Positions 28,056-37,243 of a stretch of DNA of 64,000 nucleotides are shown piece by piece. Origin of the DNA: Diaphorobacter aerolatus (GTDB taxonomy: Bacteria; Pseudomonadota; Gammaproteobacteria; Burkholderiales; Burkholderiaceae_C); contig NZ_CP060783.1 in the NCBI RefSeq assembly GCF_014489535.1, forward strand, positions 4,423,501 to 4,487,500, read 5' to 3'. Every line of letters begins with the position of its first letter. The stretch's first letter is position 1. Made by a program: the position numbers and the translations under genes. The notes below the pieces were generated by a model. That model was not told the DNA's origin, searched no databases, and was given only the letters and a program-made list of their open reading frames with translations.

Positions 28056-28080
28056 CAAAAAAAAGCACCACTCGGGTGCT
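28056..28080 (-). terminator. Terminator of the ankyrin-like gene at 28085
   Basis: Reverse strand: AGCACCCGAGTGGTGCT followed by eight T residues. Confidence 0.75.
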
Positions 28081-28084
28081 ATTT

Positions 28085-28987
28085 TTAAATTTTCATTCTT
28101 CGCTCTTGTTTCATTTGAGGTTTGACTGCAAGTGAGCTTTCCAAGTCTTTGACTCTATCAATTGAGTTCAATATTTTGGCGGCATGTTGACCAGTCTCAT
28201 AGTCTTGAAATTGGGAAATGGTATCGCGTACTCTTGGCGTAGCCTCTAAGTTCATGTCAATCATGGCTGTACTAACAATATCATTGCTACCACTTTTTAA
28301 GATAGCCTGAATGTTTTTATCGGCGTACTTTGGATTATTGATATCAGCGCCTCTATCGTACAAGTCTTTGAAAGCTTCCTTGTTGCCAAGCTCTGCAGCA
28401 AGGTGAAGTCTAAAGTTGACTTGTTCGTCATTGTAGAAGTCGGTTAAAAATGTGCCGTGCTGAATGTCGTGGTCAAAAGCTTGCTTGAAGTCCTTTCCAT
28501 AGACATTGATTTTTCTGGATACGTTTTCAATCAGGTGGTTTTGAGCACACTCCTTAAAGTACTCTTCTGCGCATGGTGAGAACTGAACCTTCAAAGATTT
28601 GGCTGCTTGTTTGTAGCCGTCCTCGTCTACTGCTCCTGTACTGCTTGCGCAATACTGGTAGTCGCGGTCTACAAAGAGTGAAACGGGTTCACTGAAAGCC
28701 TTTGTCCTCACTTCAAGAGGTTTGCTTTCCCTGAGTATGCTTTTATTGCTCTGAGCTACTTCGTATTCCTTGAGAGAGGCGTATGTATGCTTTTCAAGAT
28801 CGGTGTTGCTGTCTTCATATCTAGCCGCAATGCTTATGTCTTGACCGTCTTTCTTCATGGTGTAGATATCCCAAGTAATATCATTTCCACGGAATACTTC
28901 GTAGCTATCTACGTCACCACCTATATTGTCAAATTTCTGGCTGCTAAGCTTGGCATTGAGCAAGTCTTGTTTTGTGATTTCTATCAT
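28085..28987 (-). CDS. Ankyrin-like protein with basic C-terminal tail, paralog 2
   Basis: A 300-residue paralog of the preceding protein; start ATG 28987 (AACAACAAGGAGAACAACAATG). Shared blocks: MIEITKQDLLNAKLSSQKF; FSPCAEEYFKECAQNHLIENV; ankyrin unit RLHLAAELGNKEAFKDLYDRG followed by ADINNPKYAD; tail SLAVKPQMKQERRMKI. The tails and starts are better conserved than the middle, as expected if both ends are functional signals. Confidence 0.68.
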   Translation of the reverse strand: MIEITKQDLLNAKLSSQKFDNIGGDVDSYEVFRGNDITWDIYTMKKDGQDISIAARYEDSNTDLEKHTYASLKEYEVAQSNKSILRESKPLEVRTKAFSEPVSLFVDRDYQYCASSTGAVDEDGYKQAAKSLKVQFSPCAEEYFKECAQNHLIENVSRKINVYGKDFKQAFDHDIQHGTFLTDFYNDEQVNFRLHLAAELGNKEAFKDLYDRGADINNPKYADKNIQAILKSGSNDIVSTAMIDMNLEATPRVRDTISQFQDYETGQHAAKILNSIDRVKDLESSLAVKPQMKQERRMKI

Positions 28988-29012
28988 TGTTGTTCTCCTT
29001 GTTGTTTCTACT

Positions 29013-29040
29013 AAGATAGCAGGAAGATAGGAAAACGCAA
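29013..29040 (-). promoter_or_regulatory. Promoter of the ankyrin-like gene at 28085
   Basis: Reverse strand -35 TTGCGT, 16-bp spacer ending TGC, -10 TATCTT. Confidence 0.6.
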
Positions 29041-29051
29041 ATTTAGAGCAA

Positions 29052-29076
29052 TAAAAAAGCACCACTAGGGTGCTAT
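29052..29076 (-). terminator. Terminator of the binding-protein gene gltI
   Basis: Reverse strand: AGCACCCTAGTGGTGCT followed by TTTTTTAT. Confidence 0.7.
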
Positions 29077-29081
29077 TTTTT

Positions 29082-29921
29082 TTAGTTGCCTAAGACTGCT
29101 TTTCTTTGCTCGTCTGTCCATTTCAATCCAAGAGGTGTAAACCATTTGGAATACAATCTTTCTAAAGTGCCGTCTTTCTTGATACGCGCCTCAACTACTT
29201 TCACCATACGCTCTAACTCAGGGTCATTTTTTGGATACATGATTCCGATAAGTTCAGCCTCACCTACGATTACTTTAGGTAAAAGTTTGAACTTGCCATT
29301 GTTAAGTTTGGATATCTCACCAGCTAACAATACACCATTGGTAGATACGGCGTCTGTTCTTCCTTGTTCCACTTGAAGGAATGCTTCTGGATAGTCCTTG
29401 GCTAAAACAATAGTTGTTCCCCAGCCTTTTTCAGCATTCAATTTTTTGAAGATTTTTTCTGCTGTAGTACCTGCTACTACAGACACTCTTTTTCCTTTGA
29501 AGTCGTCCAAGGATTTGATACTGTTGTTGTTTGCTAAAGTGGCTGGAATCACTGGGTCGGCGTCAACAATCATGAAGTTCACTACCTTGGCTCTTTCTTC
29601 AGTGTAGCTAGTAGAACCACATTCAAGCTGAGTTGTGCCATTCATGACTAATGGTTGGCGTGTCTTACCGTCCACTTCTTGCATGGTCATGGCAAGAGTT
29701 TTTCCAAGTTTGCTTTCAATTTCCTTGATTATCACTTTACATATGTCGGTTGAGTAGCCTTCTGCTACACCTCTGGAAGTAATTTTTGAATAAGGAATTG
29801 AGTTTGCTCTTGAACCAATGTTCACATTACCAGTTTCATTGATTCTGTCGATTGAAGGACCTGCTAATGCTGAGCCTGCTAAAGTAATTCCTGCTGCGAT
29901 TGCTAAAATTGTTTTTATCAT
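29082..29921 (-). CDS. gltI: Periplasmic glutamate/aspartate-type binding protein (GltI-like)
   Basis: A 279-residue binding protein with signal peptide (MIKTILAIAAGITLAGSALA) and the GltI signature QLECGSTSYTEERAKVVNF, then VSVVAGTTAEKIFKKLN and GILEYLYSKWF-like end (GTLERLYSKWFTPLGL). It belongs to bacterial solute-binding family 3. Partner permeases and ATPase lie downstream but as separate transcripts. Single gene between its own operator and terminator. Confidence 0.9.
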   Translation of the reverse strand: MIKTILAIAAGITLAGSALAGPSIDRINETGNVNIGSRANSIPYSKITSRGVAEGYSTDICKVIIKEIESKLGKTLAMTMQEVDGKTRQPLVMNGTTQLECGSTSYTEERAKVVNFMIVDADPVIPATLANNNSIKSLDDFKGKRVSVVAGTTAEKIFKKLNAEKGWGTTIVLAKDYPEAFLQVEQGRTDAVSTNGVLLAGEISKLNNGKFKLLPKVIVGEAELIGIMYPKNDPELERMVKVVEARIKKDGTLERLYSKWFTPLGLKWTDEQRKAVLGN

Positions 29922-29950
29922 TGTTGTCTCCTTGTTGTTAATGATAAATT

Positions 29951-29987
29951 CATTTAAGCAGATATATTGAAAAAGTCAATACCTCTT
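29951..29987 (-). promoter_or_regulatory. Class A palindromic operator/promoter upstream of gltI
   Basis: TATTGA-AAAAG-TCAATA at 29965-29981; reverse-strand -35 TTGACT, 16-bp spacer ending TGC, -10 TTAAAT. Confidence 0.75.
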
Positions 29988-29989
29988 TT

Positions 29990-30017
29990 TTGACATTGTT
30001 TTTTATTCTGTTATTAA
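29990..30017 (+). promoter_or_regulatory. Promoter of ardC
   Basis: TTGACA, 16-bp spacer ending TGT, TATTAA. It lies back to back with the gltI operator, only nine bases away, so both could be affected by the same repressor. Confidence 0.7.
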
Positions 30018-30053
30018 TAAAGGATAAATAACTGATTCATTTAGGGGAATAAC

Positions 30054-31078
30054 ATGGCAACAAAAGGAAAATATAACGCTAAAGATTACGAAATAAAAGA
30101 CCACCACCAAGAGCTAACCAATCGAATGATTGCTACTCTTGAGGAATCTAGGGAATCGGGCTGGGTCAAGCCTTGGTTTACCTGTAAGGAACTTCCTTTT
30201 AATCCTGTCACTGGAACAAAGTACAGGGGAATCAATGCCGCCACACTCATGACGGCTGGATTCTCTGACCCTCGTTTTTTTACCTTCAAGAATGTTCAGG
30301 ACTATGCTGAGAGCAATGGTCTTGAGCTCCACGTTCGCAAGGGGTCAAAGGGAACACCTGTCTTTAAGGCTCTCAATATCGTGGTGTCTGGTGACACTCC
30401 CGAAGGGAAGAGGAAGGTGTTCTACCTGGTCAAGTCAAGTCGTTTTGGGTACAAAAATACGCTGGGACTGTCTTCAACGGTACTCAGATCGAGGGGTTAG
30501 AGCCGTATGTGAAGCTGGACAATGTTGTTGAGGACCACAAGGACATTGAGCTCTTCGCGCAAGCTCTGGAAGTGAGGACTGGACTCACCATTGAACACTC
30601 TGGCCAAGGACGTGCCTACTACCAAATAGGTGCTCACAAAATTCACATGCCGAACAAGGAATTGTTCAATTCCACTGACGCTTACTACAGCACCTTTTTA
30701 CATGAGGCTACTCACGCAAGTGGCAAAGAACTGGGTCGTGATATGGGTGGTATGTTTGGCTCCAAATCCTATGCCTTTGAAGAGCTCGTTGCTGAAATGG
30801 GTAGCTACTTTATTGGCGCTGAACTGGGCCTTCCCTATGACCCTTCAGGACATGAAAATCACGCTGCTTACATGGAGTCCTGGCTAGGTCTGTTGAAGTC
30901 CGACAAGAACGCAATTTTCAGGGCTGCGTCTGGTGCGAGCAAGGCAACTGATTTCAACATGGGACACTTCAATGAACACAAGCTTGAGCTTGAAAAGTCC
31001 CTTCAGAACGATATCGTGATTGCCCAAAAAATAGAGCCTCAACAAGTGAGGACTCAGAAGGTTGTCATGAGCATGTAG
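30054..31078 (+). CDS. ardC: ArdC-type antirestriction protein (frameshifted)
   Basis: N-terminal ArdC ssDNA-binding domain (YEIKDHHQELTNRMIATLEES; WVKPWFTCKELPFNPVTGTKYRGIN) and C-terminal zincin metallopeptidase-like domain with HEATH (FLHEATHASGKELGRDMGG) and EELVAEMGSYFIGAELG. The frame breaks at GGG 30448-30450; one added G gives RFGVQKYAGTVFNGTQIEGLEPYVKL and a single protein of about 341 residues. ArdC of IncW plasmid pSa protects incoming single-stranded DNA and is carried into the recipient. Its tail VRTQKVVMSM resembles those of other proteins here. Confidence 0.88.
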
Positions 31079-31079
31079 C

Positions 31080-31235
31080 TCACATTTTCGGAATGACGGT
31101 AGGCTCCTTTTTAGGGGTCTTTTCTTGTGGCTTGACATACCTCTGTTTGAGGTCGCTCATGCCCTTGTCTAGCAAGTTTTGCTCTTGCATGAACTGCTCT
31201 GAAATACGCTTGAAAGCTGCTGCGAATCTGTTCAT
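31080..31235 (-). CDS. Small basic protein (51 aa) with C-terminal PKM tail
   Basis: Starts MNRFAAAFKRISEQFMQEQN with GGAG seven bases upstream of ATG 31235; ends EKTPKKEPTVIPKM. Too short for most gene finders, but well placed in the operon 32582 to 31080 and with a tail like its neighbours. It converges with ardC, two bases between the stops. Function unknown. Confidence 0.6.
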   Translation of the reverse strand: MNRFAAAFKRISEQFMQEQNLLDKGMSDLKQRYVKPQEKTPKKEPTVIPKM

Positions 31236-31246
31236 ATTTTTCTCCT

Positions 31247-31633
31247 TTACATTGAACGAATTTTGGTTTGTGTCTTGGTACGGTCCTGGATGCGTTCCTG
31301 GCTACGCCCAAAAGATTGCTCTTGTGAGGTCAAGCTTGGGTACAAGGTGTCCTTGAGCCATGTGTCTAAACTTGCTGGGTCTGAGGTCTTGAAAACGTCT
31401 TCGTTGTGGCGATTCAAGGCACGAATAAAAATGTTTGGGCTATCGTCCCCTTTGGTGATAGTGACGAAGTAGCCAAGCTCTGTATGGTCACCCCAGCCTC
31501 TGTCTTTTTGTATGTGATAGCCATGTGGCGCGATACGGCTGTTGATATCGCAAAGGTGCGCGTATCCGTATAGTTCTGAGTAGGGGTTTGCTGCGAGTAG
31601 CAAGCGTTCGTAGGCGGCTTTTATCTTGTTCAT
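31247..31633 (-). CDS. Hypothetical protein (128 aa) with basic C-terminal tail
   Basis: Begins MNKIKAAYERLLLAANPYSEL; soluble alpha/beta-looking domain (GYFVTITKGDDSPNIFIRALN) and a Gln/Arg/Lys-rich end DRTKTQTKIRSM. Second gene of the small operon antiparallel to ardC. No family recognised. Confidence 0.65.
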   Translation of the reverse strand: MNKIKAAYERLLLAANPYSELYGYAHLCDINSRIAPHGYHIQKDRGWGDHTELGYFVTITKGDDSPNIFIRALNRHNEDVFKTSDPASLDTWLKDTLYPSLTSQEQSFGRSQERIQDRTKTQTKIRSM

Positions 31634-31646
31634 TTTCTTCGTCTCC

Positions 31647-32582
31647 TTATGACATTGAACGGTTAAATTTGGGCTGTGTTTTCGGCTGCCTTTGCTGGAT
31701 AGGTGCTTGTCGCTGAGGTTGAGCTACCTCGTCGGAAGGTGTACCAAGGAACAAATCTTTGGTCTTCATTTGAAGCAAACCTTGGACTCCTAAGCTCTCG
31801 CGCATACCGTCAAGAATCTTGGCGTCATGTGGTGGAACTTGGGGGTAGCGTGCGACATTCCAGTTGCTGATAAGAATGCCTTTCCAGTCTTCGCCAAAGT
31901 GTTCAGCGAATGCCATGAGTGCGTCTTTTTGAGTGCGATTGAAAGGTAGTGTTCTGGACTGCTCAGGTGCTTGTTCGCGTTGCTGAGTAGGCTGGTATTC
32001 AGACACTGAAACTCTTCCAGTGGGACCTACACTCATGTAGCGCATTTCTCCCATTGGGAAGTGTTTTTTTACGGCGTCTTCACGGTTCAAAAACTCGTCG
32101 CGTCCTTGAAGTACAGCATTGGTTTTGACAACCTGAAAGTACCTGTTGCCGTCCCTCTCGCCTTGCTCTAACACTGCGAAGAATTTCCCAGCATGAACCA
32201 CCTTTCCAGTGGTGTAGCCACTCTCAGGTAAACGGTACTTGAAGCATGGTGTAGCACCATTGGAATGGTCAAAGGCAACGGTGTATTTGAAGTCCTCATG
32301 CTCGTTTTGAATTTCCTTGCTGGTACTTCTTGCGCTGATCATTTTTTGGTTGAAGTCGCGTACCTTGTTATCCGTGTTGAGTTTGTCTAAGGGAATGGTG
32401 AAGTAGGCTCTTGAAGGGTCTTCACTTCCATGGCGTTCAGCATAAGGAACACCGTTCTCGTCCTTGCGACTAAGTGACCAGTAAATGTCAAAGTTGTTTG
32501 GTGTGGATATGACGGCTCTGTTGTGTTCTGGTTCTGTCCAAACTTCGATTCCGTCAAGATTGATTTCTTGTATTTTTAGCAT
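31647..32582 (-). CDS. Hypothetical protein (311 aa) with basic C-terminal tail
   Basis: Start ATG 32582 (MLKIQEINLDGIEVW), GGGAGG upstream. Contains a repeated-looking region SRKDENGVPYAERHG, MRYMSVGPTGRVSV, then FNRTQKDALMAFAEHFGEDWKGILISNW and DAKILDGMRESLG, the latter similar to sequence near the ends of DUF-type plasmid proteins. Gln-rich linker, end PKTQPKFNRSMS. Function unknown; first gene of its operon. Confidence 0.65.
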   Translation of the reverse strand: MLKIQEINLDGIEVWTEPEHNRAVISTPNNFDIYWSLSRKDENGVPYAERHGSEDPSRAYFTIPLDKLNTDNKVRDFNQKMISARSTSKEIQNEHEDFKYTVAFDHSNGATPCFKYRLPESGYTTGKVVHAGKFFAVLEQGERDGNRYFQVVKTNAVLQGRDEFLNREDAVKKHFPMGEMRYMSVGPTGRVSVSEYQPTQQREQAPEQSRTLPFNRTQKDALMAFAEHFGEDWKGILISNWNVARYPQVPPHDAKILDGMRESLGVQGLLQMKTKDLFLGTPSDEVAQPQRQAPIQQRQPKTQPKFNRSMS

Positions 32583-32613
32583 GTTGCCTCCCAATAATTC
32601 AGTGATACTTATA

Positions 32614-32641
32614 TTGGTAGCAGAATTTTTTTTTTAATCAA
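32614..32641 (-). promoter_or_regulatory. Promoter of the 32582-31080 operon
   Basis: Reverse strand -35 TTGATT, 16-bp spacer (ten A residues then TTCTGC), -10 TACCAA. Confidence 0.55.
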
Positions 32642-32654
32642 ATTTTCAGGCAAC

Positions 32655-32676
32655 AAAAAAGCACCCGAAGGTGCAA
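32655..32676 (-). terminator. Terminator of the lysozyme/ATPase operon
   Basis: Reverse strand: GCACCTTCGGGTGC followed by TTTTTTGTTG. Confidence 0.75.
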
Positions 32677-32680
32677 ATTT

Positions 32681-33792
32681 TCAGATTCCCCAAAAGACAA
32701 TCGCATTGTTTCGTACCCTTGGTTTTGTGGGTGCTGGTGCTGTTGCTTGTGGTGCTGCTTGAAGTATCACGGTGTATGGAATACCTCTACTGATTAGCAC
32801 CTCTTTAGCTTTGCCGTAGTCGTCCTGAATCTGGTCTTCTGCTGGTTTGCTGGTGTCAATTTTTTGACCTGAAAGCTGAGCTACTTTGCCAAAATCTGCA
32901 GGTGCTTTTGTGGTGCCAAGCAAGTAGGTGTATGCCTCAGGACTGGTGAACAAAGCACCCAGATAAAGAGCACTGCGAGCGTCTTGGTAGACGGTGCCAT
33001 TTATGGTGTATTTGTAGGTGAAAGTGCCTGCTACTTTGAGCTTGTTTTCTTCACTCGGATTGGCTGCGTATGTCTTCAATGCTGCGAGCATTGAGGTGTA
33101 CTTGGCTGCTCCACCAGCACCTACTTTATAGGCGTGATACACCAAAGCGTCTTGCTCATTTCGTTTGAGTTGTGACCAGCTTGGAACAAGCTTTCTCATG
33201 GGTGCTTCATACTGTTCGCGCATGAGCTCAACGGCTTTGCTTGACTGCTCTGGTGTGATTGCCACATTGGGAAGTGAAGTGGGGTTCTGAACACCTGAGT
33301 ACGGTAGAAGTGCCTCAGTGCTTACGCCGTCCATTTCAATACCGAAAGCAAGCTCAGTATTGCGTTTGCGTGATTGCTGTCCAATGTTCCAGCCGTTGCC
33401 GATAGCAATTCCCTTGTTGTCAAAATATGGCCTGGAACGATAGCCCTCCACCTCAGACACGATTGAGGCGTACCAGTTGCCTTTTTCGGCCTGGGCAAGT
33501 GCTACCTTGCGACTTGTCGATTGAGAGCCGTATGAGCTGTTCTGAACGGTTTTAGGCTTGCTCACTGCTGGGGTGGTCGCAGTGTTTGAGTTCCCGATAG
33601 GTACGGGTATCAAGACTGGTTCTTGGGTTGCCCTACCTGGTTGAGAAGGCTTTTGGGTGTCCTCTGGAAACACAATGTCTTGAGGGAACAAGGGGCATGT
33701 TCCTTCTTCAAGCTCATGTAGTAGCCTGCGGCCGCAAGGACCACAAGCGTAGCAATCGCTATGACGGTTTTTGGGGATTGAAGTGTTCTCAT
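32681..33792 (-). CDS. Lysozyme-like peptidoglycan hydrolase of the transfer apparatus (frameshifted)
   Basis: From ATG 33792: MRTLQSPKTVIAIATLVVLAAAGYYM gives a membrane anchor or signal segment. The frame is lost at the G run 33692-33695; one added base continues as EHAPLFPQDIVFPEDTQ into the main frame, about 370 residues. The catalytic domain has VEGYRSRPYFDNKGIAIGNG (T4-lysozyme/GH24-like Glu and Asp) after a Ser/Thr/Pro linker. Lytic enzymes of this kind (VirB1 role) open the wall for type IV secretion. It overlaps the upstream ATPase gene (ATGA). Confidence 0.78.
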
Positions 33793-35546
33793 ACAACTTC
33801 CCCGAAGTCCACATTTTTAGTCAATAGCATTTGCTCTACGGTCACTGGAATTTCGTTGAAATCAGCGTCAAGAGGAATGGTTTTGATTATGTCTCTGCGT
33901 GGCACGCCTGCTCTTTGAAGAACGGCAATGGCTGTGAATGGCTCTGTGTTGATTACCTGAATGTCCTTGTCTTGAAGCAAGAAAACAGGCTCTTGCGTGA
34001 GTGTCATGGTGGCGTATGCGCCTGGACCAGTTTTGGCACCAGCACTACCAAGAGTCAACCTGCTCACCATGTTTCTCACCACTCCAAAGCTATGCAACTT
34101 CAACCAGCCACGCATTGGGTTTGTTGGGTCGAAAACTGGGTTTGCTAAAGCAAGTTTTGTGGTGAGTCCATAGCTGATACTTTGACTTTGTGAACTCTCA
34201 ATCCAGATACGGTTTTTACCAATGCGATTGCGTAGGTATTCGTAGGTTGTGTGGGAAGATTTCAAGCTCACGAATGAACCCAAAGAGTCCAGCATGACAA
34301 GTGTTTTCTCTTCGCCATAGCGTGCTTTGTAGCTCTCCACATTCTGGGTTGCGAACACACATGACAAGTTCATTGAGCGTGCCATTGGCAACATTGCCAA
34401 GTCGCTGGAATCCACAACACGCTGAGCCTCGTCTATGAACAAGAACACTTTGGTGTTGCCGTCTTCAAGTTTGTCTCCACGGGTTTGAACTGCTCTGTAG
34501 AAGTTGCGTTTGAACAAGGCACTAGCGATCTTTCCAGCCACTGGGAACTCAGATTCTGGAAGGCACACGCCTACTTTTTTGCCCTTCAAGGTTTGAAGTA
34601 TGTCCACGCTAGAAACTGCGCAATCACACCATGAGCGTAATTTTTCAGAACTGAAAAACGGTGCTAACCAAGCGTCAATGGTTGACTTGATATTCTGTTT
34701 GGTTTCGCCTTCCATACCTAACAAGTTGCTGTAGTAGGCAACTGCGTCCGCATACAACTGGGATTGCTTTTCCATGCCGTTGATATCGGCAAGCATGTGA
34801 TTCATGGCTGAGAAAGCTTCGTCGTCACTGCGGTAGAGCATGTCCACCATGTGCTTGAAGTTGTTCAAGGTGTTGAGGTATGGCTTGTCTTTGTCCTTAC
34901 TCTGGTCCACTTCATTCAAGTAGGTGCGATACAGCGCGGTATGAAACACCATTGCCACAAAGACACCTTGGCGTGCTGAGTCACTGAAGAATTTGCCATT
35001 GCCTTGTTGTCCACCGTCTGGTTCATTCAACTCTTGAAGTGTTGAGGAAAAGATTTCTGGGCTGGTCCCTTCAAGCAAATTCATTGGGCTGGTGTGATCG
35101 ATTACGGCGTCTAATTTCTTGGCGCAATCGCGTGCCAAGTAGCCTTTACCGTCCAGCATGAGAGTGCCTGATTTGCTCGCTGCTACCTGCTTGAAAATGG
35201 TTCTGAGCAAGGTAGTTTTCCCTGCGCCTGTTGAACCAAACACGCCAAGGTGAGTGCTGAGGTCATAGATTGTTTGACCCATGCCAATGCCTGCGTCTAC
35301 ACCGAATGAGTCACCACTATCAGAGAGCAATCCCATGCTGTAGCCCATTTTGACGAATGGGGTGTGGTCACCTATGGCACGGATTGTTTGGATATGCCTT
35401 GCCTCGTTTTTGCCTGTTTTTGGTGCTCTTACTACAGCATTGGCAAACATTGCACCTTGGTAGGTAAGCTGGGAAGCTCTGTTCTTGTTCAAGTAGAGCA
35501 TGTATGCCATGGGCATAAGGGTAGGTATCAAAGCTATGTAGTTCAT
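33789..35546 (-). CDS. Conjugative ATPase, TrwB/TraD-like coupling-protein family
   Basis: A 585-residue P-loop ATPase: Walker A GVFGSTGAGKTTLLRTIFK near residue 102, Walker B KVFLFIDEAQRVVDSSDLA near 369, followed by MARSMNLSCVFATQNVESYKARYG as in TrwB-type coupling proteins. A hydrophobic N terminus (MNYIALIPTLMPMAYMLYL) anchors it. It is distinct from the larger VirD4-like protein at 39533. Cotranscribed with two membrane proteins and the lysozyme, each joined by ATGA overlaps. Confidence 0.75.
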   Translation of the reverse strand: MNYIALIPTLMPMAYMLYLNKNRASQLTYQGAMFANAVVRAPKTGKNEARHIQTIRAIGDHTPFVKMGYSMGLLSDSGDSFGVDAGIGMGQTIYDLSTHLGVFGSTGAGKTTLLRTIFKQVAASKSGTLMLDGKGYLARDCAKKLDAVIDHTSPMNLLEGTSPEIFSSTLQELNEPDGGQQGNGKFFSDSARQGVFVAMVFHTALYRTYLNEVDQSKDKDKPYLNTLNNFKHMVDMLYRSDDEAFSAMNHMLADINGMEKQSQLYADAVAYYSNLLGMEGETKQNIKSTIDAWLAPFFSSEKLRSWCDCAVSSVDILQTLKGKKVGVCLPESEFPVAGKIASALFKRNFYRAVQTRGDKLEDGNTKVFLFIDEAQRVVDSSDLAMLPMARSMNLSCVFATQNVESYKARYGEEKTLVMLDSLGSFVSLKSSHTTYEYLRNRIGKNRIWIESSQSQSISYGLTTKLALANPVFDPTNPMRGWLKLHSFGVVRNMVSRLTLGSAGAKTGPGAYATMTLTQEPVFLLQDKDIQVINTEPFTAIAVLQRAGVPRRDIIKTIPLDADFNEIPVTVEQMLLTKNVDFGEVV

Positions 35547-36031
35547 ATTCCGCCTCCTGTTATTGTTATGAATGCTTTGGCTGTTTGAAGGTATCTTTCC
35601 AAGTAGGGAAGAATCAATGTTGCGGCAACAGTCAAACCAGCAACAAGCAATGTGAATCGCAAGCTAAAGAACGCTATGAACCCAAGTGCGTAAAGAGCAA
35701 TCATTGGTAGCACCAAGAACCTCAAGCCCACTTCAGGAAGGAATCCCGCAAGCGCTGCGACTACGGCAAACATTCCAAGGTACAAGGGAGTGGCTGGACT
35801 CATGGAACCAATGCCCGTGTCCTCTGGAAGAAGTTGCCCAGCAACTGGGTAGCCGTCTTTGGTCAATTGCCACGTTCCTTTTATGTCGCGCAAGTCTTCT
35901 GGAACATTGCTACCTTTTGGAATGTCGTGACGGCAACTCACATTGTTTACGTAGTCCATGTTTTCTTTGTTGATTGCCTCCCATGAGAACAATCTTGAGA
36001 TATTTAAAATTTTAGAAATGTTGAATTTCAT
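35543..36031 (-). CDS. Membrane protein of the ATPase operon (162 aa)
   Basis: Soluble N terminus (about 80 residues) then three hydrophobic segments (LYLGMFAVVAALAGFLPEVG; FLVLPMIALYALGFIAFF; LLVAGLTVAATLILPYL). ATGA overlaps on both sides. Probably part of the transfer apparatus by context; no family recognised. Confidence 0.65.
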   Translation of the reverse strand: MKFNISKILNISRLFSWEAINKENMDYVNNVSCRHDIPKGSNVPEDLRDIKGTWQLTKDGYPVAGQLLPEDTGIGSMSPATPLYLGMFAVVAALAGFLPEVGLRFLVLPMIALYALGFIAFFSLRFTLLVAGLTVAATLILPYLERYLQTAKAFITITGGGI

Positions 36032-36522
36032 TTTGATTCCTCCAGTTTGTCGAATTCGTTTTGTAGCTCTTTTGCGCGAAGCAAATACTCTTCTTTTGAA
36101 ATCTTCCCTGATTGCACGTCGTCCGCTAACTTTTTAGCCTCTTTCTGAATGGCTAATATTCGCAATGAGATTTCGTCCTTGGTCTTCATGCGTGCCTGCG
36201 CTGAGCTCACTAGCTCTTTTCCCTTGACAATGGTTGCTGTAGCTATGAAACCACCAGTGAAAATAACGATTGCTGCTGCTGTAGCAACATAGGTTATGTG
36301 TTTGAATGCTCTTCTGCGTGCCAAGTCCAAAAACAATGCTCTGCGCATGTTTTCCCATTTGTGAGCATTCAATGGGTGAAAAGCGATGGGGTTAGTTGCT
36401 GAACGTTCGTTTGGCAAACAATAGAATTCTTCCGGTGAACAATTTATTCCAAAGTTCTTTGGATTTCCGTAAATTAGAGTTCCCAAATAAATCAATACCC
36501 TCGATCTAATTGTTAGTTTCAT
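36028..36522 (-). CDS. Membrane protein with C-terminal coiled coil (164 aa)
   Basis: One membrane segment near residue 77-100 (ITYVATAAAIVIFTGGFIAT) followed by a charged helix (EISLRILAIQKEAKKLADDV; YLLRAKELQNEFDKLEESK). First gene of the four-gene operon under the divergent class A promoter. AACAACAAGGAG leader. Confidence 0.65.
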   Translation of the reverse strand: MKLTIRSRVLIYLGTLIYGNPKNFGINCSPEEFYCLPNERSATNPIAFHPLNAHKWENMRRALFLDLARRRAFKHITYVATAAAIVIFTGGFIATATIVKGKELVSSAQARMKTKDEISLRILAIQKEAKKLADDVQSGKISKEEYLLRAKELQNEFDKLEESK

Positions 36523-36547
36523 ATATATTTCTCCTTGTTGTTAAATA

Positions 36548-36590
36548 TATATAGCAGATATATTGAAAAAATCAATATATCTGTTATGCT
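36548..36590. promoter_or_regulatory. Class A operator with divergent promoters
   Basis: The most symmetric copy: CAGATATATTGA-AAAAA-TCAATATATCTG with perfect 12-bp arms (36555-36583). It forms two promoters: forward TTGAAA, 16 bp, TATGCT (36563-36590), and reverse TTGATT, 16 bp, TATATA (36575-36548). One repressor dimer at the centre would block both. Confidence 0.82.
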
Positions 36591-36613
36591 ATTTTTGAAG
36601 GAGATTGAAAATA

Positions 36614-37243
36614 ATGAATAAACAATTAGAGGAAATATTAAATACACTCACAACTGAAGAGCGTTCAAAGACTTTTGAATACTTGGAAAAGTCGGAAATA
36701 CTTAACAATCCTATACTTGAGCAATACTTTGTCTTTCAGTATCAGAGTGCTCAAAGAATGAATGGATTGAGAGAGGACTTGGAAGGTATCGAACAAGTAG
36801 GGGATAAGTGGCGTCAAGAGTTCGTAGAGAACCTTCAACAAGAGGCCAATGTTTTTATGGATTCAATGGCTGAGTTCGTCGCTGAGCAAACCTATAAGCT
36901 CAAACAAGAGAGCGACAACATGGCAAAGACAATCGTTAATTTGCCACCTCATGTAATTCAGTCCGTGCGTGACCTCATTGAGCATGAGAAGGCTCAATTT
37001 GAAAAGGACATGACGGCTAGGCAACTGAACTGGGGTTTCCGTCTTGCTGAGCTCACTGAGACTGAGCGCAATAAAATTTTGAAGGAATTGCGAACTACCA
37101 TGAAGACGGAACTCAAGCCTGCTGTAGAGAATGTCTTTGGTAGCACCTTGGACAAGTTCAAGCTCAAGGTGGTGTGTCGTGATATCGGTGTCGTGCTGAT
37201 CGCCTTCGGACTATTTCAGGGAATCAAAGCAATCCTCTTTTGA
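36614..37243 (+). CDS. Coiled-coil protein with C-terminal membrane anchor
   Basis: A 209-residue protein from ATG 36614 (AGGAGA eight bases upstream). Long helical charged body (VENLQQEANVFMDSMAEFVAE; LKELRTTMKTELKPAVENVF) and C-terminal hydrophobic segment DIGVVLIAFGLFQGIKAILF. Divergent from the ATPase operon and under the same operator. Function unknown. Its 3' end overlaps the convergent ankyrin gene by 20 bases. Confidence 0.68.
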   Translation: MNKQLEEILNTLTTEERSKTFEYLEKSEILNNPILEQYFVFQYQSAQRMNGLREDLEGIEQVGDKWRQEFVENLQQEANVFMDSMAEFVAEQTYKLKQESDNMAKTIVNLPPHVIQSVRDLIEHEKAQFEKDMTARQLNWGFRLAELTETERNKILKELRTTMKTELKPAVENVFGSTLDKFKLKVVCRDIGVVLIAFGLFQGIKAILF

